From Opitutia bacterium (lineage in GTDB: Bacteria; Verrucomicrobiota; Verrucomicrobiia; Opitutales; Opitutaceae): a stretch of 64,000 bases of DNA. The DNA lies in assembly GCA_947461205.1 (NCBI GenBank), contig CANHJG010000007.1:1-64000 (forward strand), written 5' to 3'. Under the pieces are notes generated by a model. That model saw only the letters and a program-made list of their open reading frames with translations. It had not been told where the DNA came from and searched no databases. Below, one piece after another: positions 16,926 through 25,484 of this stretch. How positions within the stretch are numbered: the first letter of the stretch is position 1; every line of letters begins with the position of its first letter. Position numbers and translations under genes: made by a program.

Positions 16926-17605
16926 TGTGATGTCGGCGTTTGAACTTTGGGCGCCGCTCGTCCCGACCATGAGCGGTTCCCGGTCGCGCGGGTGGAAGCC
17001 CACGCCATCGAGGCGCGCATCCGCCAGCGGACCGGTTAGTTTCTGATCGCGGCGAGTTCCGTCAGCGTCCGCCACAGGTCGCCCAGCGACCGTCGCGCCT
17101 CGGACCGCAACTCCGGGGAATCACGCGCGGCGCCGAGCGTCCCACGTTAGTTTTCGTCGGCGTCGACCGCGAGGATCGGCGAGAGAACGGTCGGTGGGGC
17201 GGGGTTCGGCGTGCGGCCCCCCTGCGGATCGGTGACCGGCGGCAACGGCATGATGCGCCCGGCCGGCGCATAGACCAGTCAGCTGTTCGTCGCCCAGGGG
17301 CGGAAGCGCAGCGGAGCGGGTGCTCCGTCATCCCCGCTCGCCTCGTCGCGCTCGGGCGTCACGGGCACGGTCCGCTTCGGGCCCGGATCCTCCACCGCGG
17401 CGATCACGATCGCAACTGCCCAGCGGGTGCGCGGCGTGTCAGCGAGGCGCCGGCCAGCGGGTGACAACGCCAACCTTTCGCCGAAGGGGGGCCGAACCAG
17501 CGCCTCTCCGCGCGCGTCGAACGAGTCGGCCCGTGCGTGTCTGGCGGCGCACACGCACGCGGCGAACAAACGTAGGCGGGGCAACCTCACGCCACGAAGG
17601 GAGCG
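16926..17605 (-). pseudogene. Eroded S9-family peptidase (prolyl oligopeptidase-like), N-terminal propeller part
   Basis: On the minus strand, a frame from about 17605 to 17040 contains a secreted N-terminus (RLRLFAACVCAARHARADSF), LSPAGRRLA, PGPKRTVPVTPERDEA and APLRFRPWATNS, then a TGA at about 17277-17279, LVYAPAGRIMPLPPVTD, LSPILAVDADEN with TAA, RRSLGDLWRTLTELAAIRN with another TAA, and PVRWRM. A second frame carries on with DGVGFHPRDREPLMVGTSGA. The order and spacing match the N-terminal beta-propeller of a family of exported S9 peptidases in which a dipeptidyl peptidase-like propeller precedes the hydrolase domain. No catalytic domain is found. Three stops and one frameshift make it clearly inactive. 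The family label rests on remembered sequence patterns. Confidence 0.6.
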
Positions 17606-17705
17606 CGGGACGGGCGAAGACGCAAAATCAAACGCAGTCCCGGCGCGGGCCCGCCTCGTTGACGTGCGCCGCGCGCGGCGGGTGCGCGGCATCTTCGCTC
17701 TGGTC

Positions 17706-18461
17706 ATGGACCGGATGGCCCGCAATCTTCGGCCGCTCATGAGTCGTGAAATGTGTTACCGTTGTTTCTGGCCGCTGCGCCATTGCTGGTGTGGCTCGAT
17801 CACGCCGATGCCGACGCGTACGAAGTTTGTGTTTCTCATGCATCCGTATGAGCACAAGCGCGTGAAGGCGAACACGGGCCGGCTGACGCACCTCTGTCTG
17901 CGGGACAGCGAGCTGCACCTTGGCATCGGCTTCGATGAGGACGAGGCCGTGCAGGCCTTGATCAACGATCCGCATAATTTTTCTGTGCTGCTTTACCCGG
18001 GGCGCGGCGCGCGCGATCTGTCGCAGGGGGAACTCCCCGCAACAGAGCTCGCCGGCCGGCAGCTCGTGGTGTTCCTGCTGGACGCGACCTGGCGCCTCGT
18101 CCGGCCGATGTTCCGCACGAGCCTCAGCTTGCAGCGGCTGCCCCGGATCATGTTTTCGAATGCGACGCCGAGCCGCTACGTGATCAAACGCCAGCCGGAG
18201 GCGGGCTGCCTGTCGACCCTGGAAGCCACGCACGAGTTGCTCGTCGCGCTGGATCGTTCCGGGCTCGATCGTTACACGCAACCGGAGCAGCTGCTCGGGC
18301 TGTTTCAACGCATGCAGGAGTTTCAGCTGCGGTGCGCGGCCGGCAACCCGCGGGGCCGCGATCGCCGGCACGGCCCCCGCGTTCCGTTGGCGGCGCCGGT
18401 TCTGGCGGCGGACGCCGCACCGAAACGCCGGCGGATCTTTCCGGCGGTGGTGGTCGCGTGA
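17706..18461 (+). CDS. DTW-domain tRNA-uridine aminocarboxypropyltransferase
   Basis: The product of up to 251 residues has a Cys cluster CYRCFWPLRHCWC (a zinc-binding knuckle), TRTKFVFLMHPYEHKRVKAN, then LLYPGRGARDL, and the family's DTW-type motif in VFLLDATWRLVRPM, here DATW. SNATPSRYVIKRQPEAGCLS and LSTLEATHELL follow. This matches the DTW family (TapT/YfiP group), which adds the acp3 group to uridine in tRNA using S-adenosylmethionine. ATGs at 17706, 17715 and 17739 are all possible; 17739 places the Cys cluster nearest the N-terminus. The C-terminal Arg/Ala-rich tail of about 30 residues is unusual. The eroded S9 peptidase starts just upstream on the other strand. Confidence 0.85.
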   Translation: MDRMARNLRPLMSREMCYRCFWPLRHCWCGSITPMPTRTKFVFLMHPYEHKRVKANTGRLTHLCLRDSELHLGIGFDEDEAVQALINDPHNFSVLLYPGRGARDLSQGELPATELAGRQLVVFLLDATWRLVRPMFRTSLSLQRLPRIMFSNATPSRYVIKRQPEAGCLSTLEATHELLVALDRSGLDRYTQPEQLLGLFQRMQEFQLRCAAGNPRGRDRRHGPRVPLAAPVLAADAAPKRRRIFPAVVVA

Positions 18462-18646
18462 GCATGGTCGTGGTGGCGGCCCCGGTTCCCGCCGCCCCCG
18501 GCGGCTTCCTGCCATCCGGTGGTGCCCCGGTCGGCCGGCCGGCGGAGCAAAGGATTCGATGGGCTGGCGGGTTTGGGGCAGTCGCGGTTCAGCGTTTCAC
18601 GCGGCTTTGACATTGCTGCGCAAGGCGGTGCTCTCACGGTGTCCGC

Positions 18647-20146
18647 ATGAATCTTCGTTTTTGGCAGTGGGCGGGTTGGTGGGCGGCGGGTCTGGCGTGC
18701 GGTGCCGCGGCGGCCGCGGCGGCCGAGGCCGACGTGTCCGCGATCAGGACCGAGGTCACCAAAAACCACGACCGGGCCGTGACTCGCCTGCGCGATTGGA
18801 TTCGGCGCCCGGCGATCGCGGCGGAAAACCTCGGCTTCCCCGAGGGCGCGGATCACCTCATCGGTTTGTTGAAGGAAGTCGGGTTCCAGCGCGCGGAACG
18901 CATCGCGACCGACGGGAAACCGGGCGTGTTTGCCACGCTCGACGCGGGTGCGGCAAAGACGGTCGGCGTCTACTTCATGTATGACGTGAAGCAGTTCGAT
19001 CCAAAGGAGTGGAGCTCGCCGCCGCTCGAAGCCGCGCTGGTCGACCGACCCAATGTGGGCAAGGTCGTGATAGGGCGCGGCGCCGTAAACCAAAAAGGCC
19101 CGGAGTCGGCGTTTCTCGCCGCGCTCGATGCGTTTCGCTCCGCGGGCAAAAAATTGCCCGTCAATCTGGTCCTCGTCGCCGAAGGCGAGGAAGAGATCGG
19201 TTCGCCGCACATCGCGCAAATCGTGCACCGGCCCGAAGTGCAGGCGGCCCTCGCGCAATGCGTCGGGCTATTTCTGCCCCACGCCACCCAGGGTCTCGAC
19301 GGCTCGGTCACGGTGAATCTCGGCGCCAAAGGGGTGATCGAGTGCGAACTCACGGCCGACGCCGTCACGTGGGGGCGCGGCCCGATGCGGGACACGCATT
19401 CCTCCTTCAAAGCCATGGTCGACAGCCCGGTGTGGCGTCTCGTCCAGGCGCTGGCGACCCTCGTCACTGCGGACGGCAACACGCCCGCGATCGACGGCTA
19501 TATGGAGCGCGTGCCGCCGCTCTCCGCGGCCGATCGGGCGCTCATCGCGACCGCCGCCAAGCGTATTTCAGAAAGCCAATACCGGGCCGCCACCGGCGCG
19601 AACAAATGGATCGACGACCTGCCCTTTCTGGCCGCACTGGAGCGGCTCGTGGGCATGCCGACCGTGAATATCGAGGGCATTTACGGCGGCTACACCGGTC
19701 CGGGTGGGAAAACGGTTCTGCCCCACAAGGCGTCGGCCAAACTCGACCTGCGCCTCGTGCCGGGCCAGACCGCCGCCGAGGCTCTCGCCCTGCTTAAAGC
19801 GCATCTCGCGAAGCGCGGCTACGGGGACATCGCTGTGAACATGACGGGTGGTTACGATCCGACGCGCACGCCCGCGGACGCCGCGATCATTCAGGCGCAG
19901 GTGGCGGTCTTGCGCCGCGCGGGAATCGAGCCCGTCCTCTGGCCGTGGCTCGCCGGCTCGTATCCCGGCTACGCGTTCACCGATGCACCGTTGAAACTCG
20001 CCGCCGGTCACTTCGGTCTGGGCTACGGCTCCGGTGCGCACGCGCCCGATGAATTTTTCGTAATCGAGTCATCCAATCCGAAAGTGCAGGGCTACGACGG
20101 AGCCACGTTGTCCTACGTCGATTACCTCTTCGAACTGGCGAAGTGA
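18647..20146 (+). CDS. Exported M20-family dipeptidase-like metallopeptidase
   Basis: The 499-residue product has a signal peptide (GWWAAGLACGAAAAAAAEAD) and an M20/M25/M40 peptidase fold. Landmarks are VGVYFMYDVKQFDPKEWSSP, GRGAVNQKGPESAFLAALDA, the catalytic Glu in LVLVAEGEEEIGSPH, and the dimerisation-domain segment with DTHSSFKAMVDSP. A C-terminal YGSGAHAPDEFFVIE supplies the last metal-binding His. In canonical M20 enzymes the first two metal-binding motifs are HxD and DDKG; here they read YFMYDVK and VNQKG, so the ligand set is altered although the rest of the active site is kept. It is likely periplasmic. It stands alone with a large gene-free spacer downstream. Confidence 0.87.
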   Translation: MNLRFWQWAGWWAAGLACGAAAAAAAEADVSAIRTEVTKNHDRAVTRLRDWIRRPAIAAENLGFPEGADHLIGLLKEVGFQRAERIATDGKPGVFATLDAGAAKTVGVYFMYDVKQFDPKEWSSPPLEAALVDRPNVGKVVIGRGAVNQKGPESAFLAALDAFRSAGKKLPVNLVLVAEGEEEIGSPHIAQIVHRPEVQAALAQCVGLFLPHATQGLDGSVTVNLGAKGVIECELTADAVTWGRGPMRDTHSSFKAMVDSPVWRLVQALATLVTADGNTPAIDGYMERVPPLSAADRALIATAAKRISESQYRAATGANKWIDDLPFLAALERLVGMPTVNIEGIYGGYTGPGGKTVLPHKASAKLDLRLVPGQTAAEALALLKAHLAKRGYGDIAVNMTGGYDPTRTPADAAIIQAQVAVLRRAGIEPVLWPWLAGSYPGYAFTDAPLKLAAGHFGLGYGSGAHAPDEFFVIESSNPKVQGYDGATLSYVDYLFELAK

Positions 20147-21139
20147 GGTCCGCGATCGTCCGGGTCGCCGCCTCGCGCTGCGGACGGCGCCGCGTGGCGG
20201 ATAAGCGGTTGAGCCCGGCAATGACCCGAGTGCCGGGGCCGCGGGTTGGTCGTCAGGCGGCGGCGGTCGAGCTGCGGCGGGGATCCGGTCGCCGGGTTTC
20301 GTTCGCACGGCAGTGCGGAAAAATATTTCGCCAGCTCGTCAGCTGAAGCAGCAGAGCGTAGCCGAGTCGATTTTTTGCGGCAGTCTGGTTCTGTCCGACG
20401 AGCCCACGCCGGTATGCAGCAGGCCGGTGTCAAAGGCACCTGCGTCCGCGGTTGCGATGGGGGGGGCCAGCACGCAGCAATTGGCGGCCCATCCCGCCGA
20501 CACGAGCTGCGGATATTTTCCGTCGTGGCGCGCAACCCGTGGTGCGCAGTGCCCTCTTTGCGAGAGGGTGTCATCGTGACGATCGGGTCGCGACGCGCTA
20601 AACGCCAGATCGCTCCGACGAGTGCACAGAGCGGACGGGAAGCGGGTACCGCCGGAGAGGGAAAGTCTTGGCCGTCGGGCACCACGATCTCGCGGGCGCA
20701 GGCTCCGCGGCGAAACGCGCGAGCAGCGTGCGGTCACCCAACCTTGCCGCGAGTCCACGGAGCGGCGGGATAATCGGTTTGAACCCGGGGCGTCGCCCCC
20801 CCCCTTTTTCGGGTGCGCAAAAAGTGGCGACGGGTCGAGGCTCGCGAGCAGGCGCCCTCCAAGACGGGAGGTGTGGTCCTTATACGAGGGAGATATTTAT
20901 GGAATCCGATGGATCCGGACTCGAAAATGCGGGCGAGGAGTGCGGGCGCCACCGGTGTTCGTCGTCGCTGCCGGCCCGGCGTGGCCAAGTGCGCGTGTGG
21001 CGCCCGGGTGACTCGCGTCGCGCCTGCGGAGTTTGCCGAGAGGAAAACCGAAAGGGTGCGCCACGGTGTGATCTTCGTTTGGACAATCCCCCTGACAAAC
21101 GCTCCTGACGATCTTTTTGGGGGGCAACGCCGGAGCGGG
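20147..21139. other. Long spacer without an identifiable gene
   Basis: Nearly one kilobase between the M20 gene and the convergent secreted GH-like gene has no recognisable gene in any frame. Open frames on both strands are Arg/Ser/Pro/Gly-rich. The plus-strand stretch around 20320-20580 shows some moderate-complexity sequence (for example ARNPWCAVPSLREGVIVT) that could be a highly decayed gene, but no family match is possible. There is no obvious hairpin with T-run or repeat. Confidence 0.4.
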
Positions 21140-22057
21140 TCAGCGGAGTGGTGTGGGCGAAGGCGGGGCGGCGAAGATACGGCGGATGGCGGCGTATTTT
21201 TCCGGCTGCGCGGTCGGGCTCTGATGGCAGTAGACCATCACGCCGTCGGCGCACGCGCGACCGCTTGCAAGCACGTGGGCCACGTAGTCGGGGGTGGAAT
21301 CGCCAAGGGTGCTGTGGCGCGTGGCATAAACGTCGATGATGACGGGCAGACCGGGACGGAAGAGCGCACGCACGCGGGCGACTTCGGCGGCGACTTGACC
21401 GGCGTCGGTGAGGTTGGCCTTCACCGATTCGTTGCGGTACGGGAACAGCACGCCGTCGATCAGTTCACCATAGGCGGCGGCGAATTGGGGCGTGAGTTGC
21501 CGGAAATAGAGACAAGGGACGAAAGCGAGGCGCGGATTCACCGCGCGGGCGGCGGTGAGCATAGCGCGCATGGTGGCGGGGGTGTAGGTGCCGAGGTTGT
21601 GGGCGAAATCGTCGATGCTCCAGGCGACCAACGCGGGTTCCGTGACGCTCAGCCGGGCGATCTCCCCGGCCCAGCGAACATAGTCGGTGCGGTAGGGTTC
21701 GGAATAGGCTTTGGTCTTCGGCGGTGACTCGGTGGGCGGGACGAGGGTCACCCAGACGCGGAGGCCTTGCGCATGGGCAAGCGGCAGAAAGGCGCGGAGA
21801 TCTTCCCAATCGGTGGCTTCGTGCCAGACGAGGAAATTGTAGGTGTTGGCGCCGAGCTCGGCGAGTTCCCGGAGTAAGCGCGGCAGATCGGCCCGCCGAT
21901 CAGCGCGGCGCGGCAGGTTGTCATAGGTGGCGAGGCAACCGTGTAATGCGGTGGCCCGCTCGGCGGGCGGTGGAGCGGCGGGCGCGATGGGGAGAGTCAC
22001 AATGCCGACGAAGCCGATGAAGAGGACCGAGAGGACACGGGAAAGGCGGAGAGACAT
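21140..22057 (-). CDS. Secreted glycoside-hydrolase-like protein (TIM-barrel, hypothetical)
   Basis: The 305-residue product has a signal peptide (MSLRLSRVLSVLFIGFVGIV, cleavage near APA-AP) and a mature domain with LAELGANTYNFLVWHEATDW, AHAQGLRVWVTLVPPTESPP, ALVAWSIDDFAHNLGTYTPA and FRPGLPVIIDVYATRHS. Alternating beta strands ending in acidic/aromatic residues, as in WSIDDF, suggest a TIM-barrel glycosidase-like fold, but the catalytic acids are not certain and I cannot assign a CAZy family. It is probably a secreted carbohydrate-active or sensing protein. ATG 22057 was chosen for the signal peptide. Spacing to the SGNH hydrolase gene on the same strand is about 375 bases. Confidence 0.65.
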   Translation of the reverse strand: MSLRLSRVLSVLFIGFVGIVTLPIAPAAPPPAERATALHGCLATYDNLPRRADRRADLPRLLRELAELGANTYNFLVWHEATDWEDLRAFLPLAHAQGLRVWVTLVPPTESPPKTKAYSEPYRTDYVRWAGEIARLSVTEPALVAWSIDDFAHNLGTYTPATMRAMLTAARAVNPRLAFVPCLYFRQLTPQFAAAYGELIDGVLFPYRNESVKANLTDAGQVAAEVARVRALFRPGLPVIIDVYATRHSTLGDSTPDYVAHVLASGRACADGVMVYCHQSPTAQPEKYAAIRRIFAAPPSPTPLR

Positions 22058-22432
22058 TGGGTAAAAGGGCGAGAGGCCCAGCTGTCGTAGCGTGCACGGC
22101 TGAGTGGGGCTGTCGACCGTGGAGGTGAGCTGCACGGGGCGCGGCGGAGGCGTTCAGGCATGGAGATCGGTGGGGTCGGCTCAGCTCCGCGGTTTGTTCG
22201 GACGGTCGAACGCGATCCGCGAAAGGAACGCATTCATCCAGGTATGAAGTTGGTCTCGCCGGTGCTTCTCGCCACCGCGGAGAAGCTCTTCGCCGGTCCC
22301 GACCTGCCCGCGCTCGGGTCAGCCGTGCCCCGCGCATGTTTCGTCGGACACGGCGACCCGCGACGCTTCACGAAACGATGATGCGCACGGTTCGTGCGCG
22401 GTGGGCGCAGGATCGTGCCGCGCTCGCTTGGG
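22058..22432. other. Spacer, possible short remnant
   Basis: Between two minus-strand genes. A plus-strand mini-frame from ATG 22235-region to 22381 ends AVPRACFVGHGDPRRFTKR, which vaguely resembles the start of extradiol dioxygenases of the LigB/DODA type (xxFxGHGSPMxxxxxxxxTR). It is too short to claim. Nothing else is seen. Confidence 0.25.
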
Positions 22433-23140
22433 TTACTTCGTTTTCGGCACGAAGGGGCGCACGGCGGCGGCGAACAGTTTGTAGCCCTCGTCGTTGAAGT
22501 GCAGCAGGTCGGCGACGAAAAGTTCCGGCCGCACCTGGCCCTGCGCGTCGAGCGTGAGGGCGCGGGTGTCGATGTAGGTCAGGCCGCGCTGCGTCGGGCA
22601 ATAGGCGGCGACGAGGTCGTTGAGGCGGTTGCCGGTCGCGACTTGCTCGATGCGTTTTACTGAGGGCGAGAGGCCAATGAAAAAAATCGGGACGTCCGGA
22701 AGTTGGCCGCGGACCTTGGCGACGAAGGCCTTGAAGTCGGCGAACACGTCTGCGACGGGCCAGCCGGCGTTGAGGTCATTGCCGCCGGCGCGGAGGAAGA
22801 TTGCGCTGGGCGCGTAGGGGAAGATCGTCCGCTCGGCGTAGTAGGTGCAGTCCTTGATCTGGTTGCCGCCGAAGCCGCGATTCAGGACCGTGGTCGCGGG
22901 GAAATCGGCGGCAAGCGACTTCCAGCGCACGATCGACGAGGCACCGACGAAAAGCACGGCGCCCTGCGGCGGAGAATGGGCTTTGTCCGCAGCCTCAAAC
23001 GCCGCGACGGCTTTTTCCCACTTGGCGAAATCGTTGGAGGCGGGTTTCGGGCCGGGCCACTGGGGTGCCACGGTTTGCGCGGCGAGCGCGAGTGGCAGTA
23101 AAACGAACGCGACGAGGGAAGGGCGTAAGCGGCGGAGCAT
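22433..23140 (-). CDS. Secreted SGNH/GDSL-family hydrolase
   Basis: The 235-residue product has a signal peptide (MLRRLRPSLVAFVLLPLALA) and the SGNH blocks: VLFVGASSIVRWKSLAADFP (block I, catalytic Ser in GASS), VLNRGFGGNQIKDC (block II Gly), IFLRAGGNDLNAGWPV (block III Asn), and FVADLLHFNDEGYKLFAAAV (block V, DxxH with catalytic Asp/His). Family members are esterases acting on acylated sugars, lipids or acetylated polysaccharides, so this one may deacetylate polysaccharide in the periplasm. Length is typical. The M50 protease gene starts divergently about 250 bases to the right. Confidence 0.9.
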   Translation of the reverse strand: MLRRLRPSLVAFVLLPLALAAQTVAPQWPGPKPASNDFAKWEKAVAAFEAADKAHSPPQGAVLFVGASSIVRWKSLAADFPATTVLNRGFGGNQIKDCTYYAERTIFPYAPSAIFLRAGGNDLNAGWPVADVFADFKAFVAKVRGQLPDVPIFFIGLSPSVKRIEQVATGNRLNDLVAAYCPTQRGLTYIDTRALTLDAQGQVRPELFVADLLHFNDEGYKLFAAAVRPFVPKTK

Positions 23141-23388
23141 CGGTCGGAGGGGTTGAGGTTCTCCCCGGACCTTCCCGATTAACGGGTGCAGATTCCAGCC
23201 CGAATTGTGACGGCCGGCGGCGGAGCGCGGTCGGGATCAGAGCGAGACCCATCAAATTACCCGACAAGGCGTTCTCCCGCCGGGAACCGCAATGGATTCT
23301 CACGCAGCTAACGCCCGGCGCAATACGCTGCGTTGATTCGCCGACATTGCCGGGTTGCGCTCGGCCGGGAGGGCTGTTGCCGTCGGGG

Positions 23389-24300
23389 ATGTTGCCGACC
23401 CAGCAAGGATCGTTTCGTTTGTTTCGCGTCATGGGGATCGATGTCCACGTGCATTGGTCGTGGTTCCTCGTGGCCGTTTATTCGGTCTCCGGCCGCGTGC
23501 CGAATTATACGTCGCCGATTTGGGCCGTGCTCGAATATCTGACGCTGTTTCTGGCGGTCCTGCTCCACGAATTCGGCCACGTGCTGGCCTGCCGACACGT
23601 CGGCGGCAGCTCGAACCAAATCGTGTTGTGGCCGCTCGGCGGCGTGGCCTACGTGGCGCCGCCGCAGCGCGCGGGCGCGACGCTGTGGAGTATCGCGGCC
23701 GGACCGCTCGTCAACGTCCTGCTGCTGCCCATCTTCGTCGGCTTGTTCTACGCCTGTCGGGCGGCGGGCATGCTCGAGTCGAACCCCGACTTGGCTCGCT
23801 TTCTCTGGGCGGCCATCGTCATGGATGTCAGCCTGCTCGTGTTCAACCTTCTCCCGGTGTATCCGCTCGATGGTGGACAAATCCTGCGGTCGCTCCTCTG
23901 GTATCGGCTCGGACGGGCGCGGAGCCTGAAGGCGGCGGCGCTCATCGGGTTGGTCGGCGGGGCGGGGCTCGTGGCGCTGGCGGTGTGGTGGCAGTCGTTG
24001 TGGACGGGGTTGATGGCGGGCTTCCTGTTGTTCCAATGTTGGGGCAGCTACCGGCAGGCCGGAGCCCTGCGGCAGCTCGAACAATTGCCGCGCCGGCCGG
24101 ACTTCACGTGTCGGGCGTGTCACGCTTCGCCGCCGATCGGCGCCTATTGGCTGTGCCCTGCCTGCAAGGGCGCGTTCGATCCGTTCGCCACCGCCGCGGT
24201 CTGCCCGCATTGCCAGACCGCGCTCGCCCTCACCCCCTGCGTGGACTGCGGGGACGCCCGGCCGCATCGCTCGTGGGACGCCTCCATCGTCGACGTGTAG
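23389..24300 (+). CDS. M50-family intramembrane (site-2-like) metalloprotease with zinc ribbon
   Basis: The 303-residue product starts at ATG 23389 (MLPTQQGSFRLFRVMGIDV). LLHEFGHVLACRHVGG supplies the HExxH-type motif (HEFGH) of M50 peptidases, and NLLPVYPLDGGQILRSLLW the third ligand Asp in the LDGG motif. Five to six membrane helices surround them. A C-terminal soluble tail has three Cys-x2-Cys pairs (CRACHAS, CPACKGA, CPHC, CVDC), consistent with one or two zinc ribbons. Such rhomboid-like or S2P-like enzymes cleave membrane proteins, often anti-sigma factors; the substrate is unknown. The short GGGACATC/GATGTTCCC inverted repeat just after the stop may be its terminator. Confidence 0.92.
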   Translation: MLPTQQGSFRLFRVMGIDVHVHWSWFLVAVYSVSGRVPNYTSPIWAVLEYLTLFLAVLLHEFGHVLACRHVGGSSNQIVLWPLGGVAYVAPPQRAGATLWSIAAGPLVNVLLLPIFVGLFYACRAAGMLESNPDLARFLWAAIVMDVSLLVFNLLPVYPLDGGQILRSLLWYRLGRARSLKAAALIGLVGGAGLVALAVWWQSLWTGLMAGFLLFQCWGSYRQAGALRQLEQLPRRPDFTCRACHASPPIGAYWLCPACKGAFDPFATAAVCPHCQTALALTPCVDCGDARPHRSWDASIVDV

Positions 24301-24368
24301 ACTGGGGCGGGACATCGGCCGTTCCGGATGTTCCCGATCCATGACCCGATGCGCTTGGCGCAAAGGAC

Positions 24369-24892
24369 CTACTTTTGCATCGAGCGTTGCGCCTTGATCG
24401 CCTGCGACAAGGTCTGGGACTCGGGATAGTCGTGCTGAATTTTGGCGCCGAGTGCGACGAAGATGCCGGCTATGACCAGCGCAGGCAGCCAAGTGCGGCG
24501 CACCAAGGTCCGGCCCAGTTGCCGAGCGTGTCACGCTTACCCATGCGATAGACCATGGTGCCGGCAAACGCGGCCTCGAACGCCACCTCGAACAACAGGG
24601 CGTAGCCGCCCGCGAACCAGAAAATACCGCTGAGCAACAGGGCGGCCGCGAGGACAGCGATCACAATGAGGCAGCCTTCGCCACCATCATCATCCGACGG
24701 TAGGTTGAGCCCAAGATCTGGCCCCGATCCGCTGGGGTGTTTGTGGGGACTGGCCACGTGTCGGCACCAAACGCCGACCGCTCCAATAAAAACTGCGGAA
24801 GAAACGAGCGCGCCGATGGCGTGGCGCCCGGCGATCGAGTTCACCCCCAGAGCCAGAGTGAACGCGCTGGGGGCCCACCCGCTGAGCCACAT
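24369..24892 (-). pseudogene. Small membrane protein, frameshifted near its C-terminus
   Basis: From ATG 24892 (MWLSGWAPSAFTLALGVNSI) a minus-strand frame encodes two hydrophobic segments, a Gly/Asp-rich loop (PSDDDGGEGCL), a third long segment IVIAVLAAALLLSGIFWFA and the sequence MVYRMGKRDTLGNW. Near 24510-24525 the frame breaks. Another frame continues with RTLVRRTWLPALVIAGIFVA, then KIQHDYPESQTLSQAIKAQR, and stops at 24369-24371, a plausible fourth helix and soluble tail. Read straight, the protein would end with the noise-like tail WCAALGCLRWS. The family is unknown. It may be a real lesion or a sequencing error. A bidirectional terminator-like hairpin lies immediately upstream of the ATG. 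Confidence 0.55.
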
Positions 24893-24898
24893 CGCAAG

Positions 24899-24937
24899 AA
24901 AAAAACGGTCACGGCCAGCACGGGAGGCCGTTTTTTT
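24899..24937. terminator. Bidirectional rho-independent terminator-like hairpin
   Basis: ACGGCC (24911-24916) pairs with GGCCGT (24926-24931) and is followed by seven T on the plus strand (24931-24937). On the minus strand the same element is followed by T7, from A 24899-24905. An alternative fold pairs A7CGG with CCGT7 over ten positions. It sits just downstream of the minus-strand DUF1801 gene (ends 25053) and just upstream of the frameshifted membrane protein, so it most likely ends DUF1801 transcription. Confidence 0.65.
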
Positions 24938-25052
24938 AAACCGTTCGCAACGAAGCGCTGCCTTTCTGTTTTCTCTTTGCGCGCGTCCCACATTTTCGAA
25001 GGAGATTTCTCGAATGAAACTGGAAATAGCGGTGGCCGGACGCGAAGCGTTA

Positions 25053-25484
25053 TCATCCCACCGCGTTGATACCGCCGGATTTAGCCGCCTGTTTCACGAG
25101 CGCCATCGCGGCCGCGAGGTTCAGGTCTTCGAGTTGCTTGAAGTTGATGCAACTGCGGCCGGTCTTCACCTTGCCGAGCTTCGCGGCATTTTGCTCGACG
25201 AGGTAGCCGCCTTCGCCGCCGACACAGCGGTGCAGGGCATAGCCGCTTTTCCCCGCGACCAGTCCGATGGTAAACCCGTCGCCTTCGCGACCGCTCGCCG
25301 ACTTGGAGTGATACTTGCCGTGACCGATGATCGGCGACGGCCCCATCCTGGATGTCAGGAGCGGCGCGAGTTTCGGCACGGCTTTGCGGATGGCCTTGTG
25401 CAGGGTCGTCATCGTGTCGCGGCGATCGGCGGGGAGGGTGGAGAGGAATTCGTCGGGCGACGGGAAGGGTAGTTTTGTGGGCAT
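25053..25484 (-). CDS. DUF1801-like protein
   Basis: The 143-residue product begins MPTKLPFPSPDEFLSTLPA. DTMTTLHKAIRKAVPKLAP, ILGHGKYHSK-type sequence, GFTIGLVAGKSGYALHRCVG, and a long C-terminal KTGRSCINFKQLEDLNLAAA are the DUF1801 (YdhG-like) arrangement: an N-terminal helical pair, a central beta layer and a closing helix with the conserved KGKSCIRFKKLEDL-type motif. The fold is small and soluble; the function of DUF1801 is not known to me. ATG 25484 gives the family's usual N-terminus. It precedes the terminator-like hairpin and has about 520 bases of gene-free sequence upstream. Confidence 0.82.
   Translation of the reverse strand: MPTKLPFPSPDEFLSTLPADRRDTMTTLHKAIRKAVPKLAPLLTSRMGPSPIIGHGKYHSKSASGREGDGFTIGLVAGKSGYALHRCVGGEGGYLVEQNAAKLGKVKTGRSCINFKQLEDLNLAAAMALVKQAAKSGGINAVG

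Noticed and set aside
22235-22381. Short frame resembling the start of a LigB/DODA extradiol dioxygenase
   Set aside because: Only about 20 residues could match and key residues are missing.
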